Source: Mucilaginibacter sp. SMC90
GTDB lineage: Bacteria; Bacteroidota; Bacteroidia; Sphingobacteriales; Sphingobacteriaceae
Direction: 5' to 3'
Length of the DNA: 64,000 bases
Assembly (NCBI RefSeq): GCF_022811725.1
Contig: NZ_CP094527.1
Location: 1,116,001 to 1,180,000 of the forward strand
Part shown: positions 45,645-53,667 of the stretch, in pieces
How positions within the stretch are numbered: the first letter of the stretch is position 1
Layout: every line of letters starts with the position of its first letter
Made by a program: the position numbers and the translations under genes
Notes under the pieces: generated by a model
What the model was told of the DNA's origin: nothing
The model's database searches: none
What the model saw: only the letters and a program-made list of their open reading frames with translations

Positions 45645-46130
45645 ATGAAATTTTCTCCACAGTCAAGAGTTTGGATCTATCAGTCGGACAGGAAATTATC
45701 CGACCAGGAGGTGTCTGCAATACAGCCCGAACTGGACAGCTTTACTACCGGTTGGACTGCCCACAATAATCAGTTGAAGGCTAAGGCCGAGGTTAGGTAT
45801 AACCGCTTTTTTATTTTAATAGTTGACGAAAGCCAGGCAGGAGCCAGCGGTTGTTCAATAGACAAGTCGGTTCACTTTATGCAACAGGTTCAGCAGCATT
45901 TAGGTATCAATCTTTTCGACAGGTTTAATCTGGCTTATCGTGAAGGGGAAGAAGTGCTTTCATTACCGCGCCACGGTTTCGAGGCTAAACTAAAAGACGG
46001 TAGTATCAACAGGGAAACAATTGTTTATAATAACCTGGTGCAAAATTTAACCGAGCTTGAAACTAAATGGGAGGTGCCATTTAAAGATAGCTGGCACATT
46101 CAGTTGTTCCGTGATATTGTAACGGCATAA
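45645..46130 (+). CDS. Conserved protein of unknown function (often mislabelled ABC transporter ATPase)
   Basis: A 161-residue cytoplasmic protein. Sequences of this kind (VWIYQSDRKLSDQEV, FTTGWTAHNNQLKAKAEV, FFILIVDESQAGASGCSIDKSVHF) are widespread in Bacteroidetes; I recall that they are sometimes labelled ABC transporter ATPase. No Walker A or B motif is present, so that name is not supported. The GCSIDKSVHF segment looks like a conserved functional loop. Start chosen at MKFSPQSRV; in-frame ATGs at 45597 and 45612 would add up to 16 residues. Confidence 0.65.
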   Translation: MKFSPQSRVWIYQSDRKLSDQEVSAIQPELDSFTTGWTAHNNQLKAKAEVRYNRFFILIVDESQAGASGCSIDKSVHFMQQVQQHLGINLFDRFNLAYREGEEVLSLPRHGFEAKLKDGSINRETIVYNNLVQNLTELETKWEVPFKDSWHIQLFRDIVTA

Positions 46131-46152
46131 TAAGTAATCACTGAATTTTTTG

Positions 46153-46213
46153 AATTATAGCTAATTACACGAATCTTTAATTTGGATAAAGATTCGCGTA
46201 ATTCGCTATAATT
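46153..46213. repeat. 61-bp imperfect inverted repeat between convergent genes
   Basis: AATTATAGCTAATTACACGA pairs imperfectly with the right half ending GTAATTCGCTATAATT, around a TTTAATTTGGATAAA centre. It lies between the gene ending at 46130 and the small gene at 46248 and may serve as terminator for both. Confidence 0.55.
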
Positions 46214-46247
46214 GTATAATCCCTGTAAGTTATTCGTGTAGAAATAT

Positions 46248-46382
46248 TTATTTCTTTTTAGCCGGGGCGATAATAGGTTTTACTGCATCTTTTTTACCCG
46301 ATTGATAATCGGAAGGTGCCTTACTGCTGCCTTCGGCTGCGGGTTTCTTTTTTTCTTTGGTAGATTGTTTGTTCTTGCTCAT
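46248..46382 (-). CDS. Small lysine-rich protein (44 residues)
   Basis: A 44-residue open frame starting MSKNKQSTKEKKKP, with the middle SDYQSGKKDAV and the end IIAPAKKK. It is highly basic (about a quarter Lys) and probably unstructured, with no signal peptide or membrane segment. Length and composition match short hypothetical proteins that I recall from Sphingobacteriaceae. ATG and stop are clear, and the frame uses codons like its neighbours. Function unknown; nucleic-acid binding is conceivable from charge alone. Confidence 0.6.
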   Translation of the reverse strand: MSKNKQSTKEKKKPAAEGSSKAPSDYQSGKKDAVKPIIAPAKKK

Positions 46383-46711
46383 AGTTTTTATTTTAATATT
46401 TGATTGCTTAGCGGATTACAGATATTTGTATCCTTTAAACGTGATAACAACAGGACTGGATAAAACAGACTGTTTGTACAGCCCGATGGTAAGGAAGGAA
46501 ACGGATCGCTTTAGTTTTTAAAACGTATATCTTTACACGTATTATTAATGCGTTTTAATTAAAGGTATGGCTTTTAAAGTGCATAACCGCTAAACACACA
46601 GTAATTTATATTATATAAAATTTAATGTGGCGCTGAGCACATAAATGTTTAACTTTGCGTGTAATTTTTTGACATAAACTATTTATAGTACTTTATAAAA
46701 TAAGCTAAAAA
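46383..46711. other. Intergenic stretch with a promoter box
   Basis: AT-rich gap between the divergent small basic protein and the SPW-like gene. TAACTTTG at 46650-46657 fits the -7 consensus 54 bases before the ATG at 46712. Nothing else recognised. Confidence 0.45.
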
Positions 46712-47113
46712 ATGAAAGGCTTCATCTCAACCAAAACTTACGGATTTTTAAACTACGTAGTAGCCCTGTTAATGATCTCAACTTTATGGACTTTTGGTGG
46801 TACCATACACGTTGGTGGTGCTGCATTGTTCCTTCCTTTGATAATTGGCTGGCTGCAGTTGATCATGGCTATCTTCGCTAAAAACGAAATGGGCTTTATT
46901 AAACAATTCCCGATGGTTATGCACAATGTGGGCGATGTAATTATGGGTTCATTTTTATTTTGCTCGCCATGGGTTTACGCTTTTTCTGACAGAATGGTAT
47001 TACCGCAATTAGTTTTTGGTGCTTACCTTTTAATTGTAGGCTGCTTTACCAAAGGTTCTCCATTTATTAACCCACAGGTTGAAGAAGATCACGATGTAAG
47101 CTACAACGCATAA
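46712..47113 (+). CDS. SPW-repeat-like small membrane protein
   Basis: A 133-residue protein with four membrane helices (YGFLNYVVALLMISTLWTF, ALFLPLIIGWLQLIMAIF, VMHNVGDVIMGSFLFCSPWVY, LVFGAYLLIVGCF). The FCSPWVY motif at the third helix is the SPW signature. The family is found in many bacteria without known function. It has its own promoter box at 46650 and a strong terminator at 47135. Confidence 0.7.
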   Translation: MKGFISTKTYGFLNYVVALLMISTLWTFGGTIHVGGAALFLPLIIGWLQLIMAIFAKNEMGFIKQFPMVMHNVGDVIMGSFLFCSPWVYAFSDRMVLPQLVFGAYLLIVGCFTKGSPFINPQVEEDHDVSYNA

Positions 47114-47134
47114 TTTTTTTCTTCAAAAAGATAT

Positions 47135-47175
47135 AAAAACAAAAAAGGCATTCACTGAATGCCTTTTTTGTTTTT
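47135..47175. terminator. Bidirectional terminator, perfect 20-bp arms
   Basis: AAAAACAAAAAAGGCATTCA and its exact complement are separated by one base. It serves the SPW-like gene and, in reverse, the PAS gene, whose stop codon overlaps the last two bases of the right arm. Confidence 0.85.
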
Positions 47176-47860
47176 ATATGCCAAGCTCTTTGGCTTGTTG
47201 CTCTTCGCGCTGGTTACGCATTATTTTAGTGAAACCCCTGTGGTTGTGTTCTTCATCAAACAACGGGAAAAACAGCCCGCTTCCCCAAAAGCGCGATCCA
47301 TCTTTACGCACATGATAGCGTTCGTCGATAGCTCTCCCCATGCTTAACGCTTTTTTTAATTCAATTTCAGGTTTACCGGCAGCTACATCTTCAATTGTGA
47401 AAAAAATACGGGCATTAAGTCCTAAAACTTCCTGTTCGGTATAGCCGAGTACTTTTTGGGCACCGGTGTTCCAGCTGTTGATATTTCCGTTTTTATCGGT
47501 GGTAATTACAGCGTAATCTTCAAGGCTGTCAAGTACCTGTCTGAAAAATTCTTCGCTCATCCTGAAATAGGCGTCATCAAAAATATCTTTGTCGGTAGCA
47601 GCGTCATCAACAGATTGATAATCAATGAAAATACTGGTTTTGTCAACCCCGCATACCAGTTGCATGGGTTCTCGGGTTATGCGATAAAAGGTTTCATAAC
47701 CAGGAGGCAGGTTATTCAGCCCGGGCTTGGCTTTAACAGGCACAAGGGTGATGTCTACAACTTCTTCTGTTTGCTGATTTACGGTTACTTTAACTAATAC
47801 ATATTCGAAACCTTTTTCAATAAGGTCGCCAAGTAGTTGTGAGGTTAACGGAGTACGCAT
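47174..47860 (-). CDS. PAS domain protein without output domain
   Basis: A 228-residue cytoplasmic protein. A PAS/PAC module covers about residues 105-220 (DYAVITTDKNGNINSWNTGAQKVLGYTEQEV, HVRKDGSRFWGSGLFFPLFDE, GFTKIMRN). The first ~100 residues (FEYVLVKVTVNQQTEEVVDITLVPVK, CGVDKTSIFIDYQSVDD) are not recognised. There is no kinase, GGDEF or DNA-binding domain, so it must signal through a partner. The TGG-rich PAS core is of the flavin/haem-free kind as far as can be seen. Confidence 0.8.
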   Translation of the reverse strand: MRTPLTSQLLGDLIEKGFEYVLVKVTVNQQTEEVVDITLVPVKAKPGLNNLPPGYETFYRITREPMQLVCGVDKTSIFIDYQSVDDAATDKDIFDDAYFRMSEEFFRQVLDSLEDYAVITTDKNGNINSWNTGAQKVLGYTEQEVLGLNARIFFTIEDVAAGKPEIELKKALSMGRAIDERYHVRKDGSRFWGSGLFFPLFDEEHNHRGFTKIMRNQREEQQAKELGI

Positions 47861-47947
47861 TTTACTGTAGATTGCTTGTTTGAAAAAATCAGTACAAAAA
47901 TGACACCACTTTATAAACGGTTAACCCCGGACCGGAGAGGATCATAG

Positions 47948-49237
47948 TTAAAACACTTCGTTGAGTCCTAAAAAGAAACCGCTTGAGCCATAAGTTCCCT
48001 TGGCATAATCAATACAGAGATTGGAGCGTGTGTATTTATTAAACAACAGCCGCAGGCCCGCGCCGCCGCCGGGTTCCCAGTACCTGAACAATCTTATACG
48101 TTGCTGGTTGTTTGCTGTTTCGGCATTGATAAATGCAACGCCGCTGAGTAGCTTATTGGATGTGAGCGGAAAACGGTATTCCGCTTCATTATATACAAAC
48201 GACATGCCTTTGAAACGGCCTATGATAAATGCCCTGCCAATGCGGCCATAAGCATCACTGCCTGTGCCGGGTAGTTCAAGATAGGGCAGGGCACCATTTA
48301 ACAGGTAGTTTGACCAGTGCCAAACTGCAAATACATGTTCAGGATTGGTTGACGATAGGCTCCAGTACTTCCTGAATTCAAATTTTACCTGCATGGCGTT
48401 GCGGTTGCTGCCAAGCCAGGTTTGATTACTGCGGAAAACAATATCGGCATAGATCCCTCTGAACGGACGGTTTGGCTGATCGCGATTGTTGAACTGGAAG
48501 TTAAACAACAGGCCGTTTGCCTGGTAAGAGTTAACCGGGAAGCCATTTCGGATACTGTAGCGGTAGTTGTGTGTTTCGGTTATGGGGATATCCTTGCGGT
48601 CGTCATCAATATGGCTATAGTAATTAAAGCTCAGGCCTGCTCCTACATATATATGATGTGCAAGTTTGCGGTAGATGCGCTCATTGGCTTTGATATATAG
48701 GTAACGTATGGGAAAGGCGTTTGGATTGTTTTCAAAGTGGGTGTTGTTCATGAAAAAGTTCCCTTCGCCAAAACTGCGCCTGCCTGTACCAAGGCCATTG
48801 TCCATAGCAACGGTTTTTCCTATTTGTACGGTACCCTGAAGGTTCCACTTATTTTCGGCCGAGAAAGCGTTTTGCTTAAACTCGAAGGTAGAGAGCCCGC
48901 CGGTTGAAAGGTAAAAGCCTGCATTGATTACTGAAAGGGTTGTATTGGCCGGATTGCCGAAGTATTTTCCACTCGATGAAATTACCCCAACAGCGAAACC
49001 GACACTTGGGTTATAAGCCGCAGATGGCAATACAGACCAGTAGGTGCGGTTTTGTGTTTGCGTAGTTTCCGCCAACGATTTACTGCTTTTGCCGCTGAAT
49101 ATAGAAGCTAAAATACCGTTGGCATCTACCTGTGATTGTAACGAATCAACCGGATATGCCAGTGTTTGGGCAAACAGATTGCCGGTACACATAAGCACAA
49201 ACAATATTAAAATAAGCCGGTAAACAGCGCGCGCCAA
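47948..49237 (-). CDS. Outer-membrane beta-barrel protein (bacterial surface antigen/D15 type)
   Basis: A 429-residue protein with a signal peptide (LMCTGNLFAQ). The sequence is a run of amphipathic beta strands ending in Phe (GFFLGLNEVF), as in outer-membrane barrels. The C-terminal part GGGAGLRLLFNKYTRSNLCIDYAKG matches the end of Omp85/BamA-like surface antigen domains (Bac_surface_Ag). No POTRA domain is visible, so it is not BamA itself; it resembles the short two-part barrels common in Bacteroidetes. No partner gene nearby. Confidence 0.75.
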   Translation of the reverse strand: MARAVYRLILILFVLMCTGNLFAQTLAYPVDSLQSQVDANGILASIFSGKSSKSLAETTQTQNRTYWSVLPSAAYNPSVGFAVGVISSSGKYFGNPANTTLSVINAGFYLSTGGLSTFEFKQNAFSAENKWNLQGTVQIGKTVAMDNGLGTGRRSFGEGNFFMNNTHFENNPNAFPIRYLYIKANERIYRKLAHHIYVGAGLSFNYYSHIDDDRKDIPITETHNYRYSIRNGFPVNSYQANGLLFNFQFNNRDQPNRPFRGIYADIVFRSNQTWLGSNRNAMQVKFEFRKYWSLSSTNPEHVFAVWHWSNYLLNGALPYLELPGTGSDAYGRIGRAFIIGRFKGMSFVYNEAEYRFPLTSNKLLSGVAFINAETANNQQRIRLFRYWEPGGGAGLRLLFNKYTRSNLCIDYAKGTYGSSGFFLGLNEVF

Positions 49238-49369
49238 TTGATCAGGGGTTTATAAGTGTTCCCGCTAAGATATTTATATCATATGAATGTAAAAAACTTA
49301 TTACAAGATAAAGGAGAGGATAAGCCACTGGATTTTGTTGAGGTACTATCAATTTGTAGTTTTACGGTT

Positions 49370-49942
49370 ATGCTGAGAAATATTTCGCTTTTGATCGTAT
49401 TGTTTTTTGTTAGCAATCAAGCCAACACAAATAGCTTGAAGGTTGATTTGAAGAAAGATAGGTATCTTCTAAAAGCAGAACACGGTGGTGTGAACGATAA
49501 GATAATTGGAAATTTGAAGCTGTTTGATATTTACGCAAATCAGTCGTTTACGCGATTGAAATTTGCAAAGCGGGTTGTCGGTAATCATGTCGTTTTAAAA
49601 TGGATAAATGCTGGAGGTTGGGCTTTTACTATTTATGAAGTAATATCAGTTGTACCGGCGGATACTGTATATCAGGAAAAGATACTGGGATGGGATTCTG
49701 TTACAAAAAAGGATGTTATAAAAAGCGGGGAGCGTATTAAGCTTAAACCGGGAAGTTTTACTTTTCATACTTATATAATAAAACCGGCTACTGGCAAGCG
49801 CTTGATTTACACAACAGAAGTTAAACAAGGTCTTACGGAATATTGGATTGGCCGCGAACGTTTTTATCCTCTTTATGAATCAATACCCTTAGGTATGCGT
49901 TATCCTAACCTACCCGAAATTTTGAGATTGGTTCAGGAGTAG
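49370..49942 (+). CDS. Secreted protein of unknown function
   Basis: A 190-residue protein with a signal peptide (ISLLIVLFFVSNQANT). The start at 49370 is chosen because it begins the signal peptide; in-frame ATGs further upstream (49283 and before) would bury it behind about 30 hydrophilic residues. The mature part is beta-rich (KLKPGSFTFHTYIIKPATGKRLIYTT) with no family recognised. AT-rich, with a coding style a little unlike its neighbours. Confidence 0.5.
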   Translation: MLRNISLLIVLFFVSNQANTNSLKVDLKKDRYLLKAEHGGVNDKIIGNLKLFDIYANQSFTRLKFAKRVVGNHVVLKWINAGGWAFTIYEVISVVPADTVYQEKILGWDSVTKKDVIKSGERIKLKPGSFTFHTYIIKPATGKRLIYTTEVKQGLTEYWIGRERFYPLYESIPLGMRYPNLPEILRLVQE

Positions 49943-50094
49943 TAAATTCCCGTGTTAGGGATAGAAGTGGATACCGGCCACGAGCGTAATGCCTGCAGGC
50001 GTATGAACGGATAGCCCGGGCCGCAGGCAACACCGATATTATCTTTTTAAAGGTTACTTTTTGAAGAGGTGCGGTATTAAGTAAAAATCAGTTA

Positions 50095-50565
50095 ATGAAA
50101 CAGCATCTTAATTTAATTATTACAGCGGCTTCACTGTTGATTATTTTAACCGCCGGGTTGCTTTTAACTGGTTATAATACCTGGAATGTAAACGAATTTG
50201 TGACTTTGAATACCGTGAAAATGGTTGAAGCCGATGATAATATTATTGATTCAACTATGGGGCCGGCCCTTATATCTGCCTATTTGTGCAAAATAAAGAG
50301 CAATTCAAATGAAGGCTCTATTCCCTATGCAGATGTTTACGTTTGCAAGTCATTTAAACTCGATTCGATTTTAGGCGATACTATTATAATTCTTGATACG
50401 CAACTGAGAAAAGAAATTTCAGGAAATCCGGATATATACTGGACCGGGATTCAGAAAGCAAAAAGCTGGAAAGCATGTAAGGTAGCTGTGCCGTCGGATC
50501 AATTAAGCAAAATCAGGAAGTATCCTTATCTGTATGCGCAGGTAACATTGATCACTGATGATTGA
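50095..50565 (+). CDS. Membrane-anchored protein of unknown function
   Basis: A 156-residue protein with an N-terminal membrane helix (LIITAASLLIILTAGLLLTGY) and an exported domain. Four Cys in the domain (YLCKIKS, VYVCKSF, WKACKVA) could pair. No family recognised. A single gene: no close neighbours on the same strand. Confidence 0.5.
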   Translation: MKQHLNLIITAASLLIILTAGLLLTGYNTWNVNEFVTLNTVKMVEADDNIIDSTMGPALISAYLCKIKSNSNEGSIPYADVYVCKSFKLDSILGDTIIILDTQLRKEISGNPDIYWTGIQKAKSWKACKVAVPSDQLSKIRKYPYLYAQVTLITDD

Positions 50566-50669
50566 GTAATTCAAGAGCATCTTTTATTTATTACTGATTT
50601 ACAGGCTTACCCCAAAATGCCCGAAGCGGAACTGCTTTTAAAACACAGTAATATTTTCCTTAAAATCTA

Positions 50670-50700
50670 TTTGCTAATAAGATAATTAACCCTATCTTTG
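50670..50700 (+). promoter_or_regulatory. Promoter of the rplM-rpsI-rpsB operon
   Basis: TTTG at 50670-50673 and TATCTTTG at 50693-50700 with a 19-base spacer match the Bacteroidetes -33/-7 consensus exactly. The leader that follows has a small CCCG/CGGG hairpin at 50705-50718. Confidence 0.8.
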
Positions 50701-50754
50701 CAGTCCCGAAAATACGGGGTATAATAAACGTTTAAACAATTTAATTTAAAGCAA

Positions 50755-51192
50755 GTGAATACGTTAAGTTACAAAACTGTCTCAGCCAACAAAAAAACCG
50801 TTAACAAACAATGGGTTGTTGTTGACGCCGAAGGCGAGATTTTGGGGCGCTTGTCCACTAAGATCGCAATGATCATTCGTGGTAAAACCAAGCCTGATTT
50901 CACCCCAAACGTAGACTGTGGTGATAATGTGATCGTTATCAACGCAGACAAGGTAAAACTGACCGGCAACAAACTAAGCGACAAGGTTTATGTTCGTTAC
51001 ACTGGATATCCAGGTGGTCAGCGTTTTATTTCTCCTAAGGAGTTATTGGCGAAACATCCTACACGCATCATCGAGAAAGCGGTACGTGGTATGTTACCTA
51101 AAAATCGTTTGGGCAAAGCATTATTCGGCAATTTGCATGTATATGCAGGTGCTGAGCATCCTCATGCAGCGCAAAACCCAACAGCCATTTAA
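50755..51192 (+). CDS. rplM: 50S ribosomal protein L13
   Basis: A 145-residue protein of the large subunit. L13 signatures are clear: WVVVDAEGEILGRLSTKIA, NVDCGDNVIVINADKV and RGMLPKNRLGK, followed by LHVYAGAEHPH. The start codon is GTG at 50755; the first in-frame ATG is far inside, so GTG is required. First gene of the operon; rpsI follows after 25 bases with an AAGGAG Shine-Dalgarno sequence. Confidence 0.98.
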   Translation: MNTLSYKTVSANKKTVNKQWVVVDAEGEILGRLSTKIAMIIRGKTKPDFTPNVDCGDNVIVINADKVKLTGNKLSDKVYVRYTGYPGGQRFISPKELLAKHPTRIIEKAVRGMLPKNRLGKALFGNLHVYAGAEHPHAAQNPTAI

Positions 51193-51217
51193 TTTTTAAT
51201 TTTTAAGGAGAAAAAAA

Positions 51218-51604
51218 ATGCCAACAACTAACACTTCAGGCAGAAGAAAAACAGCCGTTGCCCGCATCTACCTTACAGAAGGAAATGGTGCGATCATCGT
51301 TAACGGTAAAGATTACAAAGAGTATTTCCCTACTTTGCCATTGCAATACATCGTTACTCAGAGCACTGAGGTTTCTGGTAGCACCGGAAAATTTGATGTT
51401 AAAGCAAACGTTGCAGGTGGTGGTGTAAAAGGACAGGCAGAAGCCGTTCGTTTAGCTATCGCTAAAGCTATTGTTGAACTTGATGCTGAAAAGAAACCGG
51501 CATTACGTGCTAAAGGCTTAATGACCCGCGATGACCGTATGGTTGAGCGTAAGAAACCAGGTCGCAGGAAAGCACGTAAGAGATTCCAATTCAGTAAACG
51601 TTAA
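51218..51604 (+). CDS. rpsI: 30S ribosomal protein S9
   Basis: A 128-residue small-subunit protein. GRRKTAVARIYL near the start and the basic C-terminus MVERKKPGRRKARKRFQFSKR, whose last Arg contacts P-site tRNA, are diagnostic. Full length. rpsB follows after 18 bases with an AGGAGG ribosome binding site. Confidence 0.98.
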   Translation: MPTTNTSGRRKTAVARIYLTEGNGAIIVNGKDYKEYFPTLPLQYIVTQSTEVSGSTGKFDVKANVAGGGVKGQAEAVRLAIAKAIVELDAEKKPALRAKGLMTRDDRMVERKKPGRRKARKRFQFSKR

Positions 51605-51622
51605 TCACAGGAGGACAACAAA

Positions 51623-52465
51623 ATGGCAAGAACAACTTATCAGGATTTACTGGACGCTGGTGTACACTTTGGTCACCTTACCCGCAAATGGGATCCGAAA
51701 ATGTCACAGTACATTTTCATGGAGCGTAATGGTATCCACATTATCGATTTAAATAAAACCTTAACTAAGGTTGAAGAAGCTGCTGCAGCTATAAAACAAA
51801 TTGTAAAATCAGGCCGTAAGGTATTATTCGTAGCTACAAAGAAACAAGCGAAAGATATCGTTGCCGATTACGCAAAAAGCGTAAACATGCCATACATCAC
51901 CGAGCGTTGGTTAGGTGGTATGTTAACCAACTTTGCTACCGTACGTAAGTCGATCAAAAAGATGTCAAACATCGATAAATTGACTAAAGACGGTACTTAC
52001 AGCAACCTTTCTAAAAAAGAGCGTCTGATGATTCAGCGTGAGCGTATCAAATTAGAAACCCTTTTAGGTGGTATCTCTGATCTGAACCGTTTACCGGCTG
52101 CATTATTCCTGATCGACGTTAAGAAAGAGCACATCGCGGTTTCTGAAGCATTGAAGTTGAACATCCCTACATTTGCTATGGTTGATACCAACTCTGATCC
52201 TTCAAACATCGACTTCCCGATCCCTGCAAATGACGACGCTACAAAATCAATTTCATTGATCACCAGCATCATCATCAAAGCTATCGAAGAAGGTTTAGAT
52301 GAGCGCAAACGCGAAAAAGAAGACGAAGCAGAAAAAGAAGCAGTAGCTGCAAAAGCTAAAGCTGATGCTCCTGAAGTTAACGAAGGCGGTAAAAGAACCC
52401 GTAAAGTTGCTGAAGTAGCTGCTGAAGGTGAAACTGAAGCGCCAGCTGCTGAAACAGAAGAATAA
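51623..52465 (+). CDS. rpsB: 30S ribosomal protein S2
   Basis: A 280-residue protein. The S2 core runs to about residue 228 (YQDLLDAGVHFGHLTRKWDPKM, FVATKKQAKDI, RWLGGMLTNFATV, VDTNSDPSNIDFPIPANDD). The last ~50 residues are a low-complexity Ala/Glu/Lys tail (EAEKEAVAAKAKADAPEV), which is common in Bacteroidetes S2. It precedes tsf as in most bacteria, but a terminator-like hairpin lies in the 167-base gap. Confidence 0.98.
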   Translation: MARTTYQDLLDAGVHFGHLTRKWDPKMSQYIFMERNGIHIIDLNKTLTKVEEAAAAIKQIVKSGRKVLFVATKKQAKDIVADYAKSVNMPYITERWLGGMLTNFATVRKSIKKMSNIDKLTKDGTYSNLSKKERLMIQRERIKLETLLGGISDLNRLPAALFLIDVKKEHIAVSEALKLNIPTFAMVDTNSDPSNIDFPIPANDDATKSISLITSIIIKAIEEGLDERKREKEDEAEKEAVAAKAKADAPEVNEGGKRTRKVAEVAAEGETEAPAAETEE

Positions 52466-52510
52466 TCTTCCTTGTTAACCCTTTTAGGGAACAACAAAAA
52501 ATATATTAAT

Positions 52511-52542
52511 TCTCTCACCTCAGCAAGGGGTGGGAGATTTTT
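52511..52542 (+). terminator. Terminator or attenuator between rpsB and tsf
   Basis: TCTCTCACC pairs with GGTGGGAGA (one G-T pair) and is followed by TTTTT. It may reduce read-through from the ribosomal-protein genes into tsf. Confidence 0.65.
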
Positions 52543-52559
52543 AATATTAAAAATAGTTG

Positions 52560-52602
52560 CGGGTTACAGTAGGATAACACCATAACGGTAACTTGTAACC
52601 CG
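52560..52602 (+). other. Second hairpin in the rpsB-tsf spacer
   Basis: Nine-base perfect arms CGGGTTACA and TGTAACCCG surround a 25-base loop with further GTTAC/GTAAC pairing, 30 bases before the tsf ATG. An A-rich stretch follows. A leader control element is possible. Confidence 0.45.
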
Positions 52603-52632
52603 ATAAAAAAAATCTTAAAACTCAAAAAAAAC

Positions 52633-53484
52633 ATGTCTACAGTACAAATTTCTGCAGCCGACGTAAACAAACTGCGCCAGCAAACCGGTGCCGGTATGAT
52701 GGATTGCAAAAAAGCATTAACCGAAACTAACGGTGATTTTGAAGCAGCTATCGATTTTTTAAGGAAAAAAGGTGCTAAAGTTGCAGCAAGCCGTCAGGAC
52801 AGGGAATCAAACGAAGGTGTTGTTATTGCACGTACTTCGGCTGATTTTAAAACCGGCGTTATTATCGAGCTTAACTGCGAAACTGACTTCGTAGCTAAAA
52901 ACGCTGAGTTCATCGCTTTCGCTAACGAAATTGCTAACAAAGCTGTTGAGGCTACACCAGCTTCAATTGAAGAACTTTACGCTCTTTCAATTGACGTTGA
53001 AACTACCCGTGTTACAATTGGTGAGGCAATCATCGAAAAAACCGGCAAAATCGGCGAAAAAATTGGCGTATCTAAATATGAGATCGTTACAGGCGAAAAA
53101 GTTGTTGCTTACATCCACGGTAACTTCCGTTTAGGTGTATTGGTAGCTTTGAGCGCTAATGGCGAAGGTGCAGAAGAGGCTGGTAAAGACGTAGCAATGC
53201 AAATTGCTGCTATGAACCCAATTGCTTTGGATAAAGACGGCGTTGATGCTTCAGTAATTGAGCGTGAGCTTGAAATTGCTAAAGAGCAGATCCGTGCAGA
53301 AGGTAAACCAGAAGCAATGGTTGAAAAAATTGCTGCCGGTAAACTGAATAAATTCTACAAAGACTCAACCCTGTTAAACCAGGAGTTTGTGAAAGATTCA
53401 TCTAAGAGCATTTCACAGTTCCTTGACTCGGTTGAAAAAGGCCTTACAGTAACCGCCTTTAAGCGAGTAGCTTTAGGAGCTTAA
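52633..53484 (+). CDS. tsf: Translation elongation factor Ts
   Basis: A 283-residue guanine-nucleotide exchange factor that recharges EF-Tu. The N-terminal UBA-like domain has LRQQTGAGMMDCKKAL, and the core carries ELNCETDFVAKN, the loop with the Asp-Phe that opens the EF-Tu nucleotide site. Full length. It is followed by a strong terminator, so the translation operon ends here. Confidence 0.98.
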   Translation: MSTVQISAADVNKLRQQTGAGMMDCKKALTETNGDFEAAIDFLRKKGAKVAASRQDRESNEGVVIARTSADFKTGVIIELNCETDFVAKNAEFIAFANEIANKAVEATPASIEELYALSIDVETTRVTIGEAIIEKTGKIGEKIGVSKYEIVTGEKVVAYIHGNFRLGVLVALSANGEGAEEAGKDVAMQIAAMNPIALDKDGVDASVIERELEIAKEQIRAEGKPEAMVEKIAAGKLNKFYKDSTLLNQEFVKDSSKSISQFLDSVEKGLTVTAFKRVALGA

Positions 53485-53491
53485 TTATATT

Positions 53492-53522
53492 ATCCCCCGA
53501 TGAAAATCGGGGGATTTTTTTT
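53492..53522 (+). terminator. Terminator after tsf
   Basis: A 9-bp stem ATCCCCCGA/TCGGGGGAT with a 6-base loop is followed by eight T. Confidence 0.9.
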
Positions 53523-53547
53523 GCCCTGTTTGATCGCCCTCAAAATC

Positions 53548-53640
53548 ATGTCATTACGAGGAGGGACGACGAAGCAATCGCACGCTATACAGGGCGTTTA
53601 TGCACAGTTCGCGATTGCCACGCTACGCTCGCAATGACAT
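53548..53640. repeat. Inverted repeat of the TGTCATTGC type, 93 bp
   Basis: The ends ATGTCATTACGAG and CTCGCAATGACAT pair with one mismatch, and inner CGCAATCGC-like arms (GCAATCGC / GCGATTGC) pair too. It fills the gap between tsf and nagA and is related to 27353-27470 and 55752-55833. Confidence 0.7.
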
Positions 53641-53667
53641 AATGGTTAAATACGTAATTATTAAATC

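Noticed and set aside
45555..46130. The label ABC transporter ATPase for this gene
   Set aside because: The protein has no Walker A, Walker B or signature motif and is only about 160 residues.
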